The notes beneath the pieces were generated by a model, which made no database searches, was not told the origin of the DNA, and saw only the letters and a program-made list of their open reading frames with translations. A stretch of DNA of 64,000 bases from Trebonia sp964581815 (lineage in GTDB: Bacteria > Actinomycetota > Actinomycetes > Streptosporangiales > Streptosporangiaceae), in contig CAZORE010000014.1 of NCBI GenBank assembly GCA_964581815.1, positions 1 through 64,000 on the forward strand. The letters run 5' to 3'. The translations under genes were made by a program, and so were the position numbers. Positions within the stretch are counted from its first letter, which is position 1; the number at the start of each line of letters is the position of its first letter. Positions 16,865 to 24,906 of the stretch are shown here, piece after piece.

Positions 16865-17406
16865 TGCTGGACCTTGAGGCGGCGAAGGACGCCACGATTC
16901 CCGACGTGCTGCCCGCGCCGGGGGACGCATTCCGCGTGCTGTTCACGGGGATCAATCCCGGTTTGTACTCGGCGGCCACCGGCTGGCACTTCGCCAGGCC
17001 GGGCAACCGGTTCTGGCCGGCGCTGCACGCGTCCGGCTTCACCCCGCGCCAGCTCCGCCCGGCCGAGCAGGCCGAGCTGGCCCGCTATGGCCTCGGCATC
17101 ACCAACATCGCACCGCGGGCGACCGCGCAGGCCGCCGAGCTGACGCCCGCCGAGCTTCGCGATGGCGCCGCCCGGCTGCGCGCGCTCGTTGCCGCCCGCC
17201 GCCCCGGCGTCGTCGCGATCGCCGGCGTCACCGCCTACCGCACCGCCTTCGCCCAGCCCAAGGCCCGCCTCGGCCCTCAGCCCGAACCCCTGGGCGCTGC
17301 CCGGCTCTGGATCCTCCCGAACCCCAGCGGCCTCAACGCCTCCTGGACGCTCCCTCGCCTCACCGAGGCCTTCCGCGAGCTGCGCGAGACCGTCCCCGAG
17401 GGCTAG
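16864..17406 (+). CDS. mug: G/U(T) mismatch-specific DNA glycosylase (Mug/TDG-like)
   Basis: A 180-residue uracil-DNA-glycosylase superfamily protein. The catalytic-site motif is LFTGINPGLYSAATGWHFA with PGNRFWPALHASG, and the DNA-intercalating motif is LPNPSGLNASW; GINPG with Asn is diagnostic for the Mug family, which removes uracil or thymine mispaired with guanine. The ATG at 16864 overlaps the epimerase stop (TGATG); GTG 16861 is one codon earlier. It is probably co-transcribed with the epimerase. Confidence 0.92.
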   Translation: MLDLEAAKDATIPDVLPAPGDAFRVLFTGINPGLYSAATGWHFARPGNRFWPALHASGFTPRQLRPAEQAELARYGLGITNIAPRATAQAAELTPAELRDGAARLRALVAARRPGVVAIAGVTAYRTAFAQPKARLGPQPEPLGAARLWILPNPSGLNASWTLPRLTEAFRELRETVPEG

Positions 17407-17630
17407 CGCCGAGGCGGGTGCCGCGACCCCGCCCCGCCCTGTCCGCCCGCGACGCGGCCCTCCGTCTTGCCCGTCCGCGACGCCGGTACCGGCTGGTAGT
17501 TGAGTAACTCCTTTCCTTTTTCTCGCCTGGTATCCAATCCCGTTTCGCTCCTCGTCCCGTATCTGTATCGAAAGTTGCCGCGGGCGTCGCGACTAGGGCG
17601 GCCGGACCGCGCTGAACAGGAGATGACCAG

Positions 17631-18239
17631 ATGAGAGACTCCATGTGGATACGGATGTCCCCCGTAGCCAGGCTGGCCACGGGCGTGAGTGGCGCGGCTG
17701 CCGTGGTGGTCCTCGCCGCGGCGTGCTCCAGCGGGGGCGGCAGCAGCTCGGCGCCGGCCAGCCCGGCGGCGAGCGCCGCCAGCGGGAGCGGGTCAGGCGC
17801 CACGGTCATCACGACCGCCACGTCGTCGGCGGGCACGTTCCTGATCGACGGCTCGGGCCGCGCCGTGTACCTGTGGGTCAAGGACACCGGGGACGCGTCC
17901 ACCTGCGCGGGCGCGTGCGCGGGCGCCTGGCCCCCGGTGACGGCCACGGGCACGGTGACCGCCACGGGCGGCGCGAGCGCCAGCGGCCTGGGCACGATCA
18001 CCCGGTCTGACGGCACCAAGCAGGTGACCTACGACGGGCACCCGCTGTACTACTACGCCGGCGACTCGGGTTCCGGTATGGCCAGCGGCCAGGGCAGCGA
18101 CTCGTTCGGCGCCAAGTGGTGGCTCGTGTCCCCGAGCGGCAGCGACGTCACCGCGTCCGTGTCCGCGTTCACCGTGAGCAGCGGCGGGTCCGCGCCTGCC
18201 GCGCCCGCGTCGAGCAAGGCCGCCGGCGGCGGGTACTGA
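17631..18239 (+). CDS. Secreted-repeat lipoprotein (Lipoprotein_15/COG4315 type)
   Basis: A 202-residue lipoprotein. AGGAG precedes the ATG. The signal peptide ends VVVLAAACSSGG, giving a lipidated Cys followed by a Ser/Gly/Ala spacer. The mature domain has two repeats of the PF03640 type: LIDGSGRAVYLWVKDTG with CAGACAGAWPPV, and VTYDGHPLYYYAGD with the terminal block GAKWWLVSP. The function of this repeat is unknown, though it often occurs near redox or electron-transfer genes. The linked sigma/anti-sigma pair downstream may control it. Confidence 0.92.
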   Translation: MRDSMWIRMSPVARLATGVSGAAAVVVLAAACSSGGGSSSAPASPAASAASGSGSGATVITTATSSAGTFLIDGSGRAVYLWVKDTGDASTCAGACAGAWPPVTATGTVTATGGASASGLGTITRSDGTKQVTYDGHPLYYYAGDSGSGMASGQGSDSFGAKWWLVSPSGSDVTASVSAFTVSSGGSAPAAPASSKAAGGGY

Positions 18240-18290
18240 CGCAGCGATGACGACGTTTACTCGCCCGGATGAGGGGATCCGGCCAGACCC

Positions 18291-18324
18291 GGCCCGAGGG
18301 GGGCGCGCACGCTCTCCTCGGGCC
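18291..18324 (+). terminator. Hairpin terminator after the lipoprotein gene
   Basis: GGCCCGAGG (18291-18299) pairs with CCTCGGGCC (18316-18324). No clear T-run follows, as is common in high-GC actinobacteria. Confidence 0.5.
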
Positions 18325-18435
18325 GGCCACGCCGGTCGGCCAGTGGGCCTTCACCGGGGAAGCCGTGGCCGGTGGACGACCGTTGCCACCTCAACGACCA
18401 GATCGTCTTCCGCAGAAGCTTAGGGGGTATGTGCC

Positions 18436-18918
18436 ATGTTCAACCGTGACAGCGCCATCCGGTTCCTGCTGCGCAGGCCTGGCGCACTGAACTCGTGGAT
18501 CGCCCGCTTGACCGTCCTGGTGCTGGCCGTGACCGGCGCCGCGTTCCTCGTCTGGTCCGCCGTGATCCACCTGATGCTGTGGTCGGACGGCTATAAGGAC
18601 GTCAGCGTGATCGGGCCGCTGTTCCTCGTCCAGGCCATCGCGGGCATCGTCATCGCGCTGGCCATCGTGGCGCTGCGCTGGCTCGCCATGCTCGCCGTTG
18701 GCGCCGCGACCGGCGCCGCGACCGCGGTCGGGCTGCTGCTCAGCGCCCATGTCGGGCTGTTCGGCTTCAAGGAGAGCCTGTCGGTGCCTTACGCGACGCT
18801 TTCCCTCGCGGTGGAGTTCACCGCCGCCTTCGTGCTGCTCGTCGCGGCGTGCGTGCTCGCACTCGCCCGGCCGGCCCTGGTGTCGAGTAATTCGTCACCA
18901 GTGCCCACACGGACGTAA
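18436..18918 (+). CDS. Four-TM membrane protein of unknown function
   Basis: A 160-residue protein with four predicted membrane helices: VLVLAVTGAAFLVWSAVIHL, PLFLVQAIAGIVIALAIVAL, a Gly/Ala-rich helix AMLAVGAATGAATAVGLLL, and LAVEFTAAFVLLVAACVLAL. A GGGGGT stretch stands before the ATG. No catalytic motif is visible. It lies 13 nt upstream of the ECF sigma gene, but that gene has its own close -10 box, so the two may be separate units. Confidence 0.8.
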   Translation: MFNRDSAIRFLLRRPGALNSWIARLTVLVLAVTGAAFLVWSAVIHLMLWSDGYKDVSVIGPLFLVQAIAGIVIALAIVALRWLAMLAVGAATGAATAVGLLLSAHVGLFGFKESLSVPYATLSLAVEFTAAFVLLVAACVLALARPALVSSNSSPVPTRT

Positions 18919-18921
18919 GTT
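18916..18921 (+). promoter_or_regulatory. -10 box, leaderless promoter of the ECF sigma gene
   Basis: TAAGTT nine bases before ATG 18931, overlapping the stop codon of the membrane protein gene. Confidence 0.4.
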
Positions 18922-18930
18922 GCCCCGACA

Positions 18931-19512
18931 ATGGGATACATGGGTACGGCAAGTGAGCGGCAAGCCGATGAAGGCTTGCTCGCTGGCCTGGGCGCGGGCG
19001 ACGCCGAGCTGGCCGTGGCGTTCGTGCGCCGCTTCCAGCGGATCGTCTTCGGCGTGGCCCTGGCCGTCACGGGCGACCCGGGCACCGCGGAGGACGTCGC
19101 GCAGCAGGCCTTCGAGCAGGCATGGCGGCATGCCTCGCTGTACGACTCCCGGCGCGGGTCGGTCCGGGCATGGCTGACAACGATTACCCACAACCTCGCG
19201 ATCGACGTGGTTCGCGCCCGGTCGGCGCTGCCGATGGACCCGGACGACCTGCCGGTGCTGCTCGCCGCGATGACGGAGAGCCCAGAGCGGCTGGCGGTCG
19301 CCAACGACAGCGCGGCCGGCCTGCGGCGCGCGCTCACCCGGCTGCCCGCGCCCCAGGCGCGGGCGGTGGCCATGTCCGGGATATACGGCATGACGGCGAA
19401 ACAGGTCGCGGATGCCGAGGGAATACCCCTCGGCACGGCGAAGACCCGGATACGAGACGGCATGCAGAGACTGCGGGCTGCCTTCCTCCCGGAGGAGGCG
19501 GGAGATGAATGA
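18931..19512 (+). CDS. ECF-family RNA polymerase sigma factor
   Basis: A 193-residue sigma factor with only regions 2 and 4. Region 2 is visible as AVAFVRRFQRIVFGVALAV, DVAQQAFEQAWRHASLYD and RAWLTTITHNLAIDVVR; region 4 as MTAKQVADAEGIPLGTAKTR followed by IRDGMQRLRAA. The gene overlaps the downstream anti-sigma gene by 8 nt, the classic arrangement for a SigK/SigC-like factor held by a membrane zinc-binding anti-sigma protein. Confidence 0.94.
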   Translation: MGYMGTASERQADEGLLAGLGAGDAELAVAFVRRFQRIVFGVALAVTGDPGTAEDVAQQAFEQAWRHASLYDSRRGSVRAWLTTITHNLAIDVVRARSALPMDPDDLPVLLAAMTESPERLAVANDSAAGLRRALTRLPAPQARAVAMSGIYGMTAKQVADAEGIPLGTAKTRIRDGMQRLRAAFLPEEAGDE

Positions 19513-20431
19513 GCTGAACGACATGAGCTGCGCGGAACTGGCCGACGTGGCCGCCGAGCTGGCGCTCGGGGTGCTGACCGGCCGTGAGCGCGCGGTCGCC
19601 ATCGCCCACCTGAACACGTGCGAGGCGTGCCGCGAGGACGTGCGGCAGCTGATGGCCACCGGCGAGCAGCTGCGCGAGCTGCTGCCGCCCGCCGAGCCGC
19701 CGGCCGGATTCGAGACCCGGGTGCTCCAGCGGCTTGGGCTGCCCGTGCCCGCGGGCCAGGACGCCCAAGGCAGCCAGGACGCCCGCAACCGCCAGGGCAG
19801 CCAGCACGGCTGGAACCGCCAGGGCCGCCGTGACGGGCGGGAGGAGCGGGACGGGTGGGACAAGCGAGACGAGCATGGTGAACCGGGTGCCAAGGATCCG
19901 CGTCCGCTGGGGCTGCCCGGCCCTACAAACGGGCCGCGTCACCGCCGGGCCGACGGAGACACGGTGCGACCTGGGGACAGGCAAGCCGGCGCCCCGCCGG
20001 CCGGACCCGGCGGCGCCAGCCGGCCAGGCCGGATGCGCCGCGTCCTCGCCGCCGCCGTGGTGTGCCTCGCCGTCATCGGGGCCGGCCTGGGCGGCTGGCG
20101 CATCGGCGTCGGCTCGGCCCCGGCCGCCAGCCCGCTGATGTCGGCCAGCCTGGTGTCGGCCGGCAGCGAGCACGTGGGACGGGTCTTCTACTACTCGCGC
20201 GACCCCGAGTGGCTGTACATGTCGGTCGACCTGGGGTCGGGCGACGGGCTCGTGACCTGCCAGGTCATTGACGGGGAAGGGCGGGTCGCCACGGTCGGCT
20301 CGTTCAAGCTCGCCGACGGCTACGGCGCGTGGGGCAGCCCTGACCCCGGCACCATTGGGGAGCTCACCGGCGCCCGGCTGGTCTCCGCCAACGGGACCGT
20401 GATCGCCACCGGCACCTTCGCCAACACCTGA
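19505..20431 (+). CDS. Zinc-binding transmembrane anti-sigma factor
   Basis: A 308-residue anti-sigma factor. The N-terminal anti-sigma domain carries HLNTCEACRED (H-x3-C-x2-C zinc motif). A long hydrophilic linker (about 80-175) rich in Gln, Arg, Gly and Asp follows, then one TM helix VLAAAVVCLAVIGAGLGGW and an extracytoplasmic RskA-like C-terminal domain. The ATG at 19505 is chosen because it overlaps the sigma gene by 8 nt and begins directly at the zinc domain. The linker resembles tandem-degenerate sequence (GSQDARNRQGSQHGWNRQG) and is longer than usual. Confidence 0.9.
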   Translation: MNELNDMSCAELADVAAELALGVLTGRERAVAIAHLNTCEACREDVRQLMATGEQLRELLPPAEPPAGFETRVLQRLGLPVPAGQDAQGSQDARNRQGSQHGWNRQGRRDGREERDGWDKRDEHGEPGAKDPRPLGLPGPTNGPRHRRADGDTVRPGDRQAGAPPAGPGGASRPGRMRRVLAAAVVCLAVIGAGLGGWRIGVGSAPAASPLMSASLVSAGSEHVGRVFYYSRDPEWLYMSVDLGSGDGLVTCQVIDGEGRVATVGSFKLADGYGAWGSPDPGTIGELTGARLVSANGTVIATGTFANT

Positions 20432-20448
20432 GCGCCCGCTGAATAAGA

Positions 20449-20477
20449 CCGCCCGCGGGACCGCCACCCCCGGGCGG
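20449..20477. terminator. Hairpin between convergent genes
   Basis: CCGCCCG (20449-20455) pairs with CGGGCGG (20471-20477). It sits in the 61-nt interval between the convergent anti-sigma and amidohydrolase genes and can serve both. Confidence 0.5.
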
Positions 20478-20492
20478 GCCGCATTCAGCCGG

Positions 20493-21737
20493 TCACGGGG
20501 CGGCGAAGATCCCGGACCGGGAGGCGTAGTCGTAGCGGTACACCTCACGGCCGCCGATGTAGGCGGACTCGACGCGGGACATCACGTCGAACGGGTCGCC
20601 CGACCAGACGACCACGTCCCCGTCCTTGCCTCGCTCAAGCGAGCCAACCCGGTCCGCGACGCGCATGATCCGGGCCGGGGTGATGGTGACCGCGCGCAGC
20701 GCGGTGTCCCGGTCCAGGCCCTCGCGGACGGCGAGCGCCGCCTGGACGATCAGCAGGTGGACCGGGACGACCGGATGGTCGGTGGCGATGGCCACGGTGA
20801 CCCCGGCCGCCGCGAGCAGCCCGGGGTTCGCCATCGTCCGGTTCCGCAGCTCGACCTTGGACCTGGCGGTGATCAACGGCCCGGTCACCACCGGCACCCC
20901 GGCGGCGGCGATCTTGTCCGCGATCAGGTACCCCTCGGTGCCGTGGTCGATCACCAGGTCGTAACCGAACTCGTCGGCGAGCCGCAGCGCCGTCGCGATG
21001 TCGTCCGCGCGGTGGCAGTGCTGGCGCCAGGGGATCTCCTGGCGCAGCACGCGGCCGAGCGCCTCGAGTTTCAGGTCGCGTGACCGAGCAGGCCGCTCAC
21101 GTGTTGGCTGGTCACGTGTTTGACCTTGATCGCGGTCTTTTTCCTTCTCCAGGTAGCCGAGCGCGTCGATGAGCGCGGCGCGGATCGCGGCGGCGGTGCC
21201 GAGCCGGCTGGACGGGTTGACCCGGCGCTCGCCGAGTACCCGCTTGGGGTTCTCGCCGAGCGCGGACTTCATCCCGGCGGGGGAGCGGAGCACCATGTCG
21301 TCGACCGTCCGGCCCCAGCAGCGGATGGCGACCGTCTGCCCGCCGATCGGGTTACCGGAACCGGGGGTGACGCCGGCGGCCAGCACGCCGCCCGCGATGG
21401 CGTCGCGGAATCCCTCGTCGGCCGGGTTGATCGCGTCGAGCACCCGGACGTGCGCCTGGACCGGGCCGGTCAGCTCGTTGGTGTCGTGGCCGGCCCACCC
21501 CTCGCCCTCCTCACGCGCGCCGAGGTGGGTATGCGCGTCGACGAGCCCGGGCAGCACCCACCGGCCGGACGCGTCGTGGACGTCCACCCCCGGCGGCAGG
21601 TTCAGGTCAGGGCCGCCGACCGCGGCGATCCGCCCGTCGGTGATCAGCACCGTGCCGCCGTCGATGGGCTCGCCCTCGACGGGCACGACGTACCCGCCGG
21701 CGATCGCGATGCTGCCGCGTAGCTGGCTGCCGGTCAC
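20493..21737 (-). CDS. Amidohydrolase (imidazolonepropionase-like)
   Basis: A 414-residue metal-dependent hydrolase. Motifs are GRWVLPGLVDAHTHLG (first metal-binding HxH), the central His residues in IPWRQHCHRADDIA and LVIDHGTEGYL, and the catalytic Asp in VAIATDHPVVP. C-terminal TPARIMRVADRVGSLERGKD and VVVWSGDP are the return of the beta-sandwich typical of this superfamily. A charged insertion (KEKDRDQGQ through RERPARSRD) lies near residues 200-222. Substrate not evident. The gene is convergent with the anti-sigma gene. Confidence 0.9.
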   Translation of the reverse strand: MTGSQLRGSIAIAGGYVVPVEGEPIDGGTVLITDGRIAAVGGPDLNLPPGVDVHDASGRWVLPGLVDAHTHLGAREEGEGWAGHDTNELTGPVQAHVRVLDAINPADEGFRDAIAGGVLAAGVTPGSGNPIGGQTVAIRCWGRTVDDMVLRSPAGMKSALGENPKRVLGERRVNPSSRLGTAAAIRAALIDALGYLEKEKDRDQGQTRDQPTRERPARSRDLKLEALGRVLRQEIPWRQHCHRADDIATALRLADEFGYDLVIDHGTEGYLIADKIAAAGVPVVTGPLITARSKVELRNRTMANPGLLAAAGVTVAIATDHPVVPVHLLIVQAALAVREGLDRDTALRAVTITPARIMRVADRVGSLERGKDGDVVVWSGDPFDVMSRVESAYIGGREVYRYDYASRSGIFAAP

Positions 21738-21787
21738 TCGACCGCCTTTCGTCCGGCCAACTGGTGCCTCGTCATCCTTTCACCGGC

Positions 21788-23752
21788 CTACCGCGCGACG
21801 AGGACCGCGCGGGCCTTAGCGGCGCGCACCGCCTCCTTCAGCGCGGCCAGGTCGTACGCGCCGTAGTAGCGGATGCCGTTGATGAAGAACGTCGGCGTGC
21901 CAGAGACGGTGGCCAGGTCCGCGGAGTCGATGTCCTCAGCGACCCGCGCCGAGCCGACGTGCTTGCGCAGGTCGGCCGCGAACCTCGCGGTGTCGAGCCC
22001 TAGGTCCCCCGCGTACCGGACCAGGTCGCCGAAGGTAAGCGCGCCCTGGTGGTCCATCAGCGAGTCGTGCATCTCCCAGAACGCGCCCTGCTCGGCCGCC
22101 GCCTCCGAGGCCTCGGCGGCGAGCTGCGCGTGCGGGTGGACATCGGTGAGCGGCAGGTGACGGAAGACGAAGCGCAGCTCGCCGTACTCCCTGATGAGCC
22201 CGCGGACGGCGGGCTCGGCCTGGCCGCAGTACGGGCACTCGAAGTCGCCGTACTCGACCAGGGTGACAAGCGCGTCCTCCACCGGGCCGCGAATGTGATC
22301 GCGCTCGGGGTCGACGGGGACGGCCAGGTCCGTGACGGTGGCCGTGGTGCCGTACAGCGCCCGCAGCCGGGTGCGCGGCGAGAGCCTGCCGATGCCACGG
22401 AACACCGCCCAGGTGAGCAGCGTGGCGCAGATCGCGCCGGACAGCACGCCGAGCTTCGCCTCGGCGAGGTCGGTGCCGGTGAAGGCGAGGCTGGCGATAA
22501 GCAGCGACACCGTGAACCCGATCCCCGCGACCGTGCCGACGCCCAGTACCGCGCCCCAGCCGACCGGCGGCGCGAGCCGCCTCCTGGTCACCTTGCTCAC
22601 CAGCCACGCCGTGCCCGCGGTGCCGATCGGCTTGCCAGCCACGTAGCCGATCATGATGCCGAGGGTCGCCGGCGAGGTGTAGGCGTGCGCGAGGAACGAG
22701 CCGCTGATCCTGATGTCCGCGTTGGCCAGCGCGAACAGCGGGACGATCAGGTAGCTGGTCATCACGTGGTACCGCTCTTGCAGCCGCTCGTTCGGCGAGA
22801 TCGCGCCGCGTACCACCTGGCGCGCCTCGGCCGCGAGCCGCGCGGTCGGCTGCTCGCGGAACAGCCGGAAGGCGTCGCTGGCCTGCTCAAGGTTCTCCCG
22901 AGCCGCCGGGTAGGCGCAGGTCATCAGCCCGATGACCAGGCCGGAGACGATGGGGTCGACCCCGGACTCGAAGAAGGCGACCCAGGCGCCGACACCGATG
23001 ACCAGGTAGGCTGGGCCGTTGCGCACGCCGCGCCGGGTAAGCACGAAGTACACGGCAAGCACGGCGACGCCGATCAGCAGCGGCACGAAACGAACGTCAC
23101 TGCTGTAGAACACGGCGATGATCGCGAGCCCGAGCAGGTCGTCGACCACCGAGAAGGTGAGCAGGTAGGTGCGCACCCGGTCGGGCAGCCGGCTCCCGCC
23201 CGCGAGGGCGAGCGCGCCGAGCGCGAACGCGGTGTCGGTGGACGCCGCGGCGCCCCAGCCGTGCGCGGTCGGCCGTCCGGCGTTGATCGCCAGGAAGATC
23301 GCGATCGGCACCACCATGCCGCCGAGCCCGGCGAGGAACGGGAGCGTCACCCGGCTGCGCACCCGCAGCTCGCCCATGTCCCATTCGCGGCGGGCCTCAA
23401 GGCCGACGACGAGGAAGAACAGCGCCATCAGGCCCGAGTTGACGAACTCGTGCAGGTCCATGGTGATCGCGTGCCCGGCGACGCGGACGGACAGCTCGCT
23501 CGCCCACAGCCGGTCGTAGCTGCCGCCGGCGACGTTGCACCAGATCAGCGCCGCGAGCGTGGCAAGGGCGAGGATCGTGGCCGAGCCGGTCTCGGTGCGC
23601 AGGAAGTTCCGCAGCGGCGTCCGCCCGCTCGACGTCCACGCGGTGCCCGGCTGGTCGTTACCCGGCTGGCCGTTACCCGCCGGGCCGGGCCCGGCCGGGT
23701 CGCGGCCGGCCGGCGCCGGGGTTGCGGGAATGGCCTGCTGTGGCTCGGTCAT
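21788..23752 (-). CDS. nhaA: NhaA-type Na+/H+ antiporter fused to a DsbA-like thioredoxin domain
   Basis: A 654-residue fusion. Residues about 45-440 form a 12-TM NhaA antiporter with the paired acidic motif LTFSVVDDLLGLAIIAVFY and GVGTVAGIGFTVSLLIASLA. Residues about 475-650 form a DsbA/thioredoxin-like domain with active-site CPYC in YGDFECPYCGQAEP and the cis-Pro loop VSGTPTFFING. The antiporter exchanges Na+ for protons; the fused domain would be a thiol-disulphide oxidoreductase, presumably with a redox or folding role. This fusion is known in actinobacteria. A GACAAT box lies six bases before the ATG. Confidence 0.95.
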   Translation of the reverse strand: MTEPQQAIPATPAPAGRDPAGPGPAGNGQPGNDQPGTAWTSSGRTPLRNFLRTETGSATILALATLAALIWCNVAGGSYDRLWASELSVRVAGHAITMDLHEFVNSGLMALFFLVVGLEARREWDMGELRVRSRVTLPFLAGLGGMVVPIAIFLAINAGRPTAHGWGAAASTDTAFALGALALAGGSRLPDRVRTYLLTFSVVDDLLGLAIIAVFYSSDVRFVPLLIGVAVLAVYFVLTRRGVRNGPAYLVIGVGAWVAFFESGVDPIVSGLVIGLMTCAYPAARENLEQASDAFRLFREQPTARLAAEARQVVRGAISPNERLQERYHVMTSYLIVPLFALANADIRISGSFLAHAYTSPATLGIMIGYVAGKPIGTAGTAWLVSKVTRRRLAPPVGWGAVLGVGTVAGIGFTVSLLIASLAFTGTDLAEAKLGVLSGAICATLLTWAVFRGIGRLSPRTRLRALYGTTATVTDLAVPVDPERDHIRGPVEDALVTLVEYGDFECPYCGQAEPAVRGLIREYGELRFVFRHLPLTDVHPHAQLAAEASEAAAEQGAFWEMHDSLMDHQGALTFGDLVRYAGDLGLDTARFAADLRKHVGSARVAEDIDSADLATVSGTPTFFINGIRYYGAYDLAALKEAVRAAKARAVLVAR

Positions 23753-23777
23753 ACCTCCATTGTCGCCGAGGCCCGCC

Positions 23778-23783
23778 TAGGAT
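23778..23783 (+). promoter_or_regulatory. -10 box, leaderless promoter of the alpha/beta hydrolase
   Basis: TAGGAT six bases before ATG 23790. Its expected -35 region would fall inside the start of the divergent nhaA transcript. Confidence 0.5.
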
Positions 23784-23789
23784 CGCCCC

Positions 23790-24896
23790 ATGGCGCATGA
23801 TCAGCAGGCAGCGGGCACCAGCGAGCCCGGCCCCCCCGACCGCCGGGTGGCCGTCGCGCTCGCCCAGTGGGGCAACCGGTTCACCTCGAACGGCACCGAC
23901 TACGGCGACTTCACCGCGACCCTGGCGCGGATCACCCGGTGGGCCGACTGGTGCCGGGAGTGGGGGGTCACCGCGACGCGCTATGAGCAGCTCGCCGAGG
24001 CCTCCGAAGACGCGGGACAGCGGCAGACCGCCGCGGGCGCCTGGCAGCGCGCCGCGCTGGCCTGGCACTGGGGCAAGTTCGTGTTCACTGACGACCCGGC
24101 CCAGCAGCGCGCCGCGCACGAGCGGACGGTCGCCTGCTTCCGCCGGGCCGCGCCCGCGCTCAGCCCGCCGGCCGAGCTGGTACGCGTCCCCTACGGGTCG
24201 ACCACCCTGCCCGGCTACCTGCGCGTGCCGCCCGCGGCCGGCCTGGCCAGAACTCCGGTCGTGATCATGGTCCCCGGCCTCGACTCGGTCAAGGAGGAGC
24301 TGCAGGCGACCGCCGAGTACTTCCTCGCCCGCGGCCTCGCCACCCTCGCCATCGACGGCCCCGGCCAGGGGGAGTCCGAGTACGAGCTGCCCATCGAGCC
24401 CGCCTACGAGAAGGTGGCCACCGCCGTGGTCGACTTCCTGCAAGACCGCGCGGGCCTGGACGGGGAGCGGATCGGCCTGTTCGGCGTGAGCCTCGGCGGC
24501 TACTACGCGGCCCGCGCCGCCGCGTACGAGAAGCGGCTGCGCGCGGTCGTCTCGCTGGCCGCCCCGTACCGCCTCGACCTGGACTGGGACGAGCTCCCCC
24601 CGCAGACGAAGGCCACCTTCCAGGCCCGCTCCGGCGCGCGCTCCGCGGACGAGGCCCGCGTCCTGGCGGGCACGCTCACCCTGGAAGAGGCCGTCAGGCA
24701 CATCGACACCCCGCTGCTCGTCGTCGGCAGCGGCAAGGACGTCATCGCCCCCGCTTACCATCAGGAGCGCCTCGCCAAGGAGGTGAGGACGGCCGAGCTC
24801 GTGGTGTACCCGGACGGCAGCCACGGCGTGACCAACCGCGCGTTCGAGTCCCGCTCCCGGATGGCCGACTGGATGGCCGTGCGGCTGACCGCCTAG
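23790..24896 (+). CDS. Alpha/beta hydrolase (FrsA / pseudooxynicotine-hydrolase-like)
   Basis: A 368-residue hydrolase with an N-terminal helical cap (to about residue 130) and an alpha/beta core. The oxyanion motif is IMVPGLDSVKEE, the nucleophile elbow GVSLGGYYAARAA (Ser in GxSxG), an Asp-bearing segment VVGSGKDVIAPAYH and the catalytic His in DGSHGVTNRAFE. This layout matches the 2,6-dihydroxypseudooxynicotine hydrolase/FrsA-like group, which cleave C-C or ester bonds. The stop codon forms part of the next gene's -10 box. Confidence 0.9.
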   Translation: MAHDQQAAGTSEPGPPDRRVAVALAQWGNRFTSNGTDYGDFTATLARITRWADWCREWGVTATRYEQLAEASEDAGQRQTAAGAWQRAALAWHWGKFVFTDDPAQQRAAHERTVACFRRAAPALSPPAELVRVPYGSTTLPGYLRVPPAAGLARTPVVIMVPGLDSVKEELQATAEYFLARGLATLAIDGPGQGESEYELPIEPAYEKVATAVVDFLQDRAGLDGERIGLFGVSLGGYYAARAAAYEKRLRAVVSLAAPYRLDLDWDELPPQTKATFQARSGARSADEARVLAGTLTLEEAVRHIDTPLLVVGSGKDVIAPAYHQERLAKEVRTAELVVYPDGSHGVTNRAFESRSRMADWMAVRLTA

Positions 24897-24899
24897 ATT
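24894..24899 (+). promoter_or_regulatory. -10 box, leaderless promoter of the aidB-like gene
   Basis: TAGATT seven bases before ATG 24907. The TAG is also the stop codon of the hydrolase gene. Confidence 0.45.
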
Positions 24900-24906
24900 C
24901 GGCACT

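Noticed and set aside
22049..23800. 583-codon open frame antisense to nhaA
   Set aside because: High GC leaves the complementary frame open; its translation is Arg/Gly/Ala/Glu-rich without any motif.
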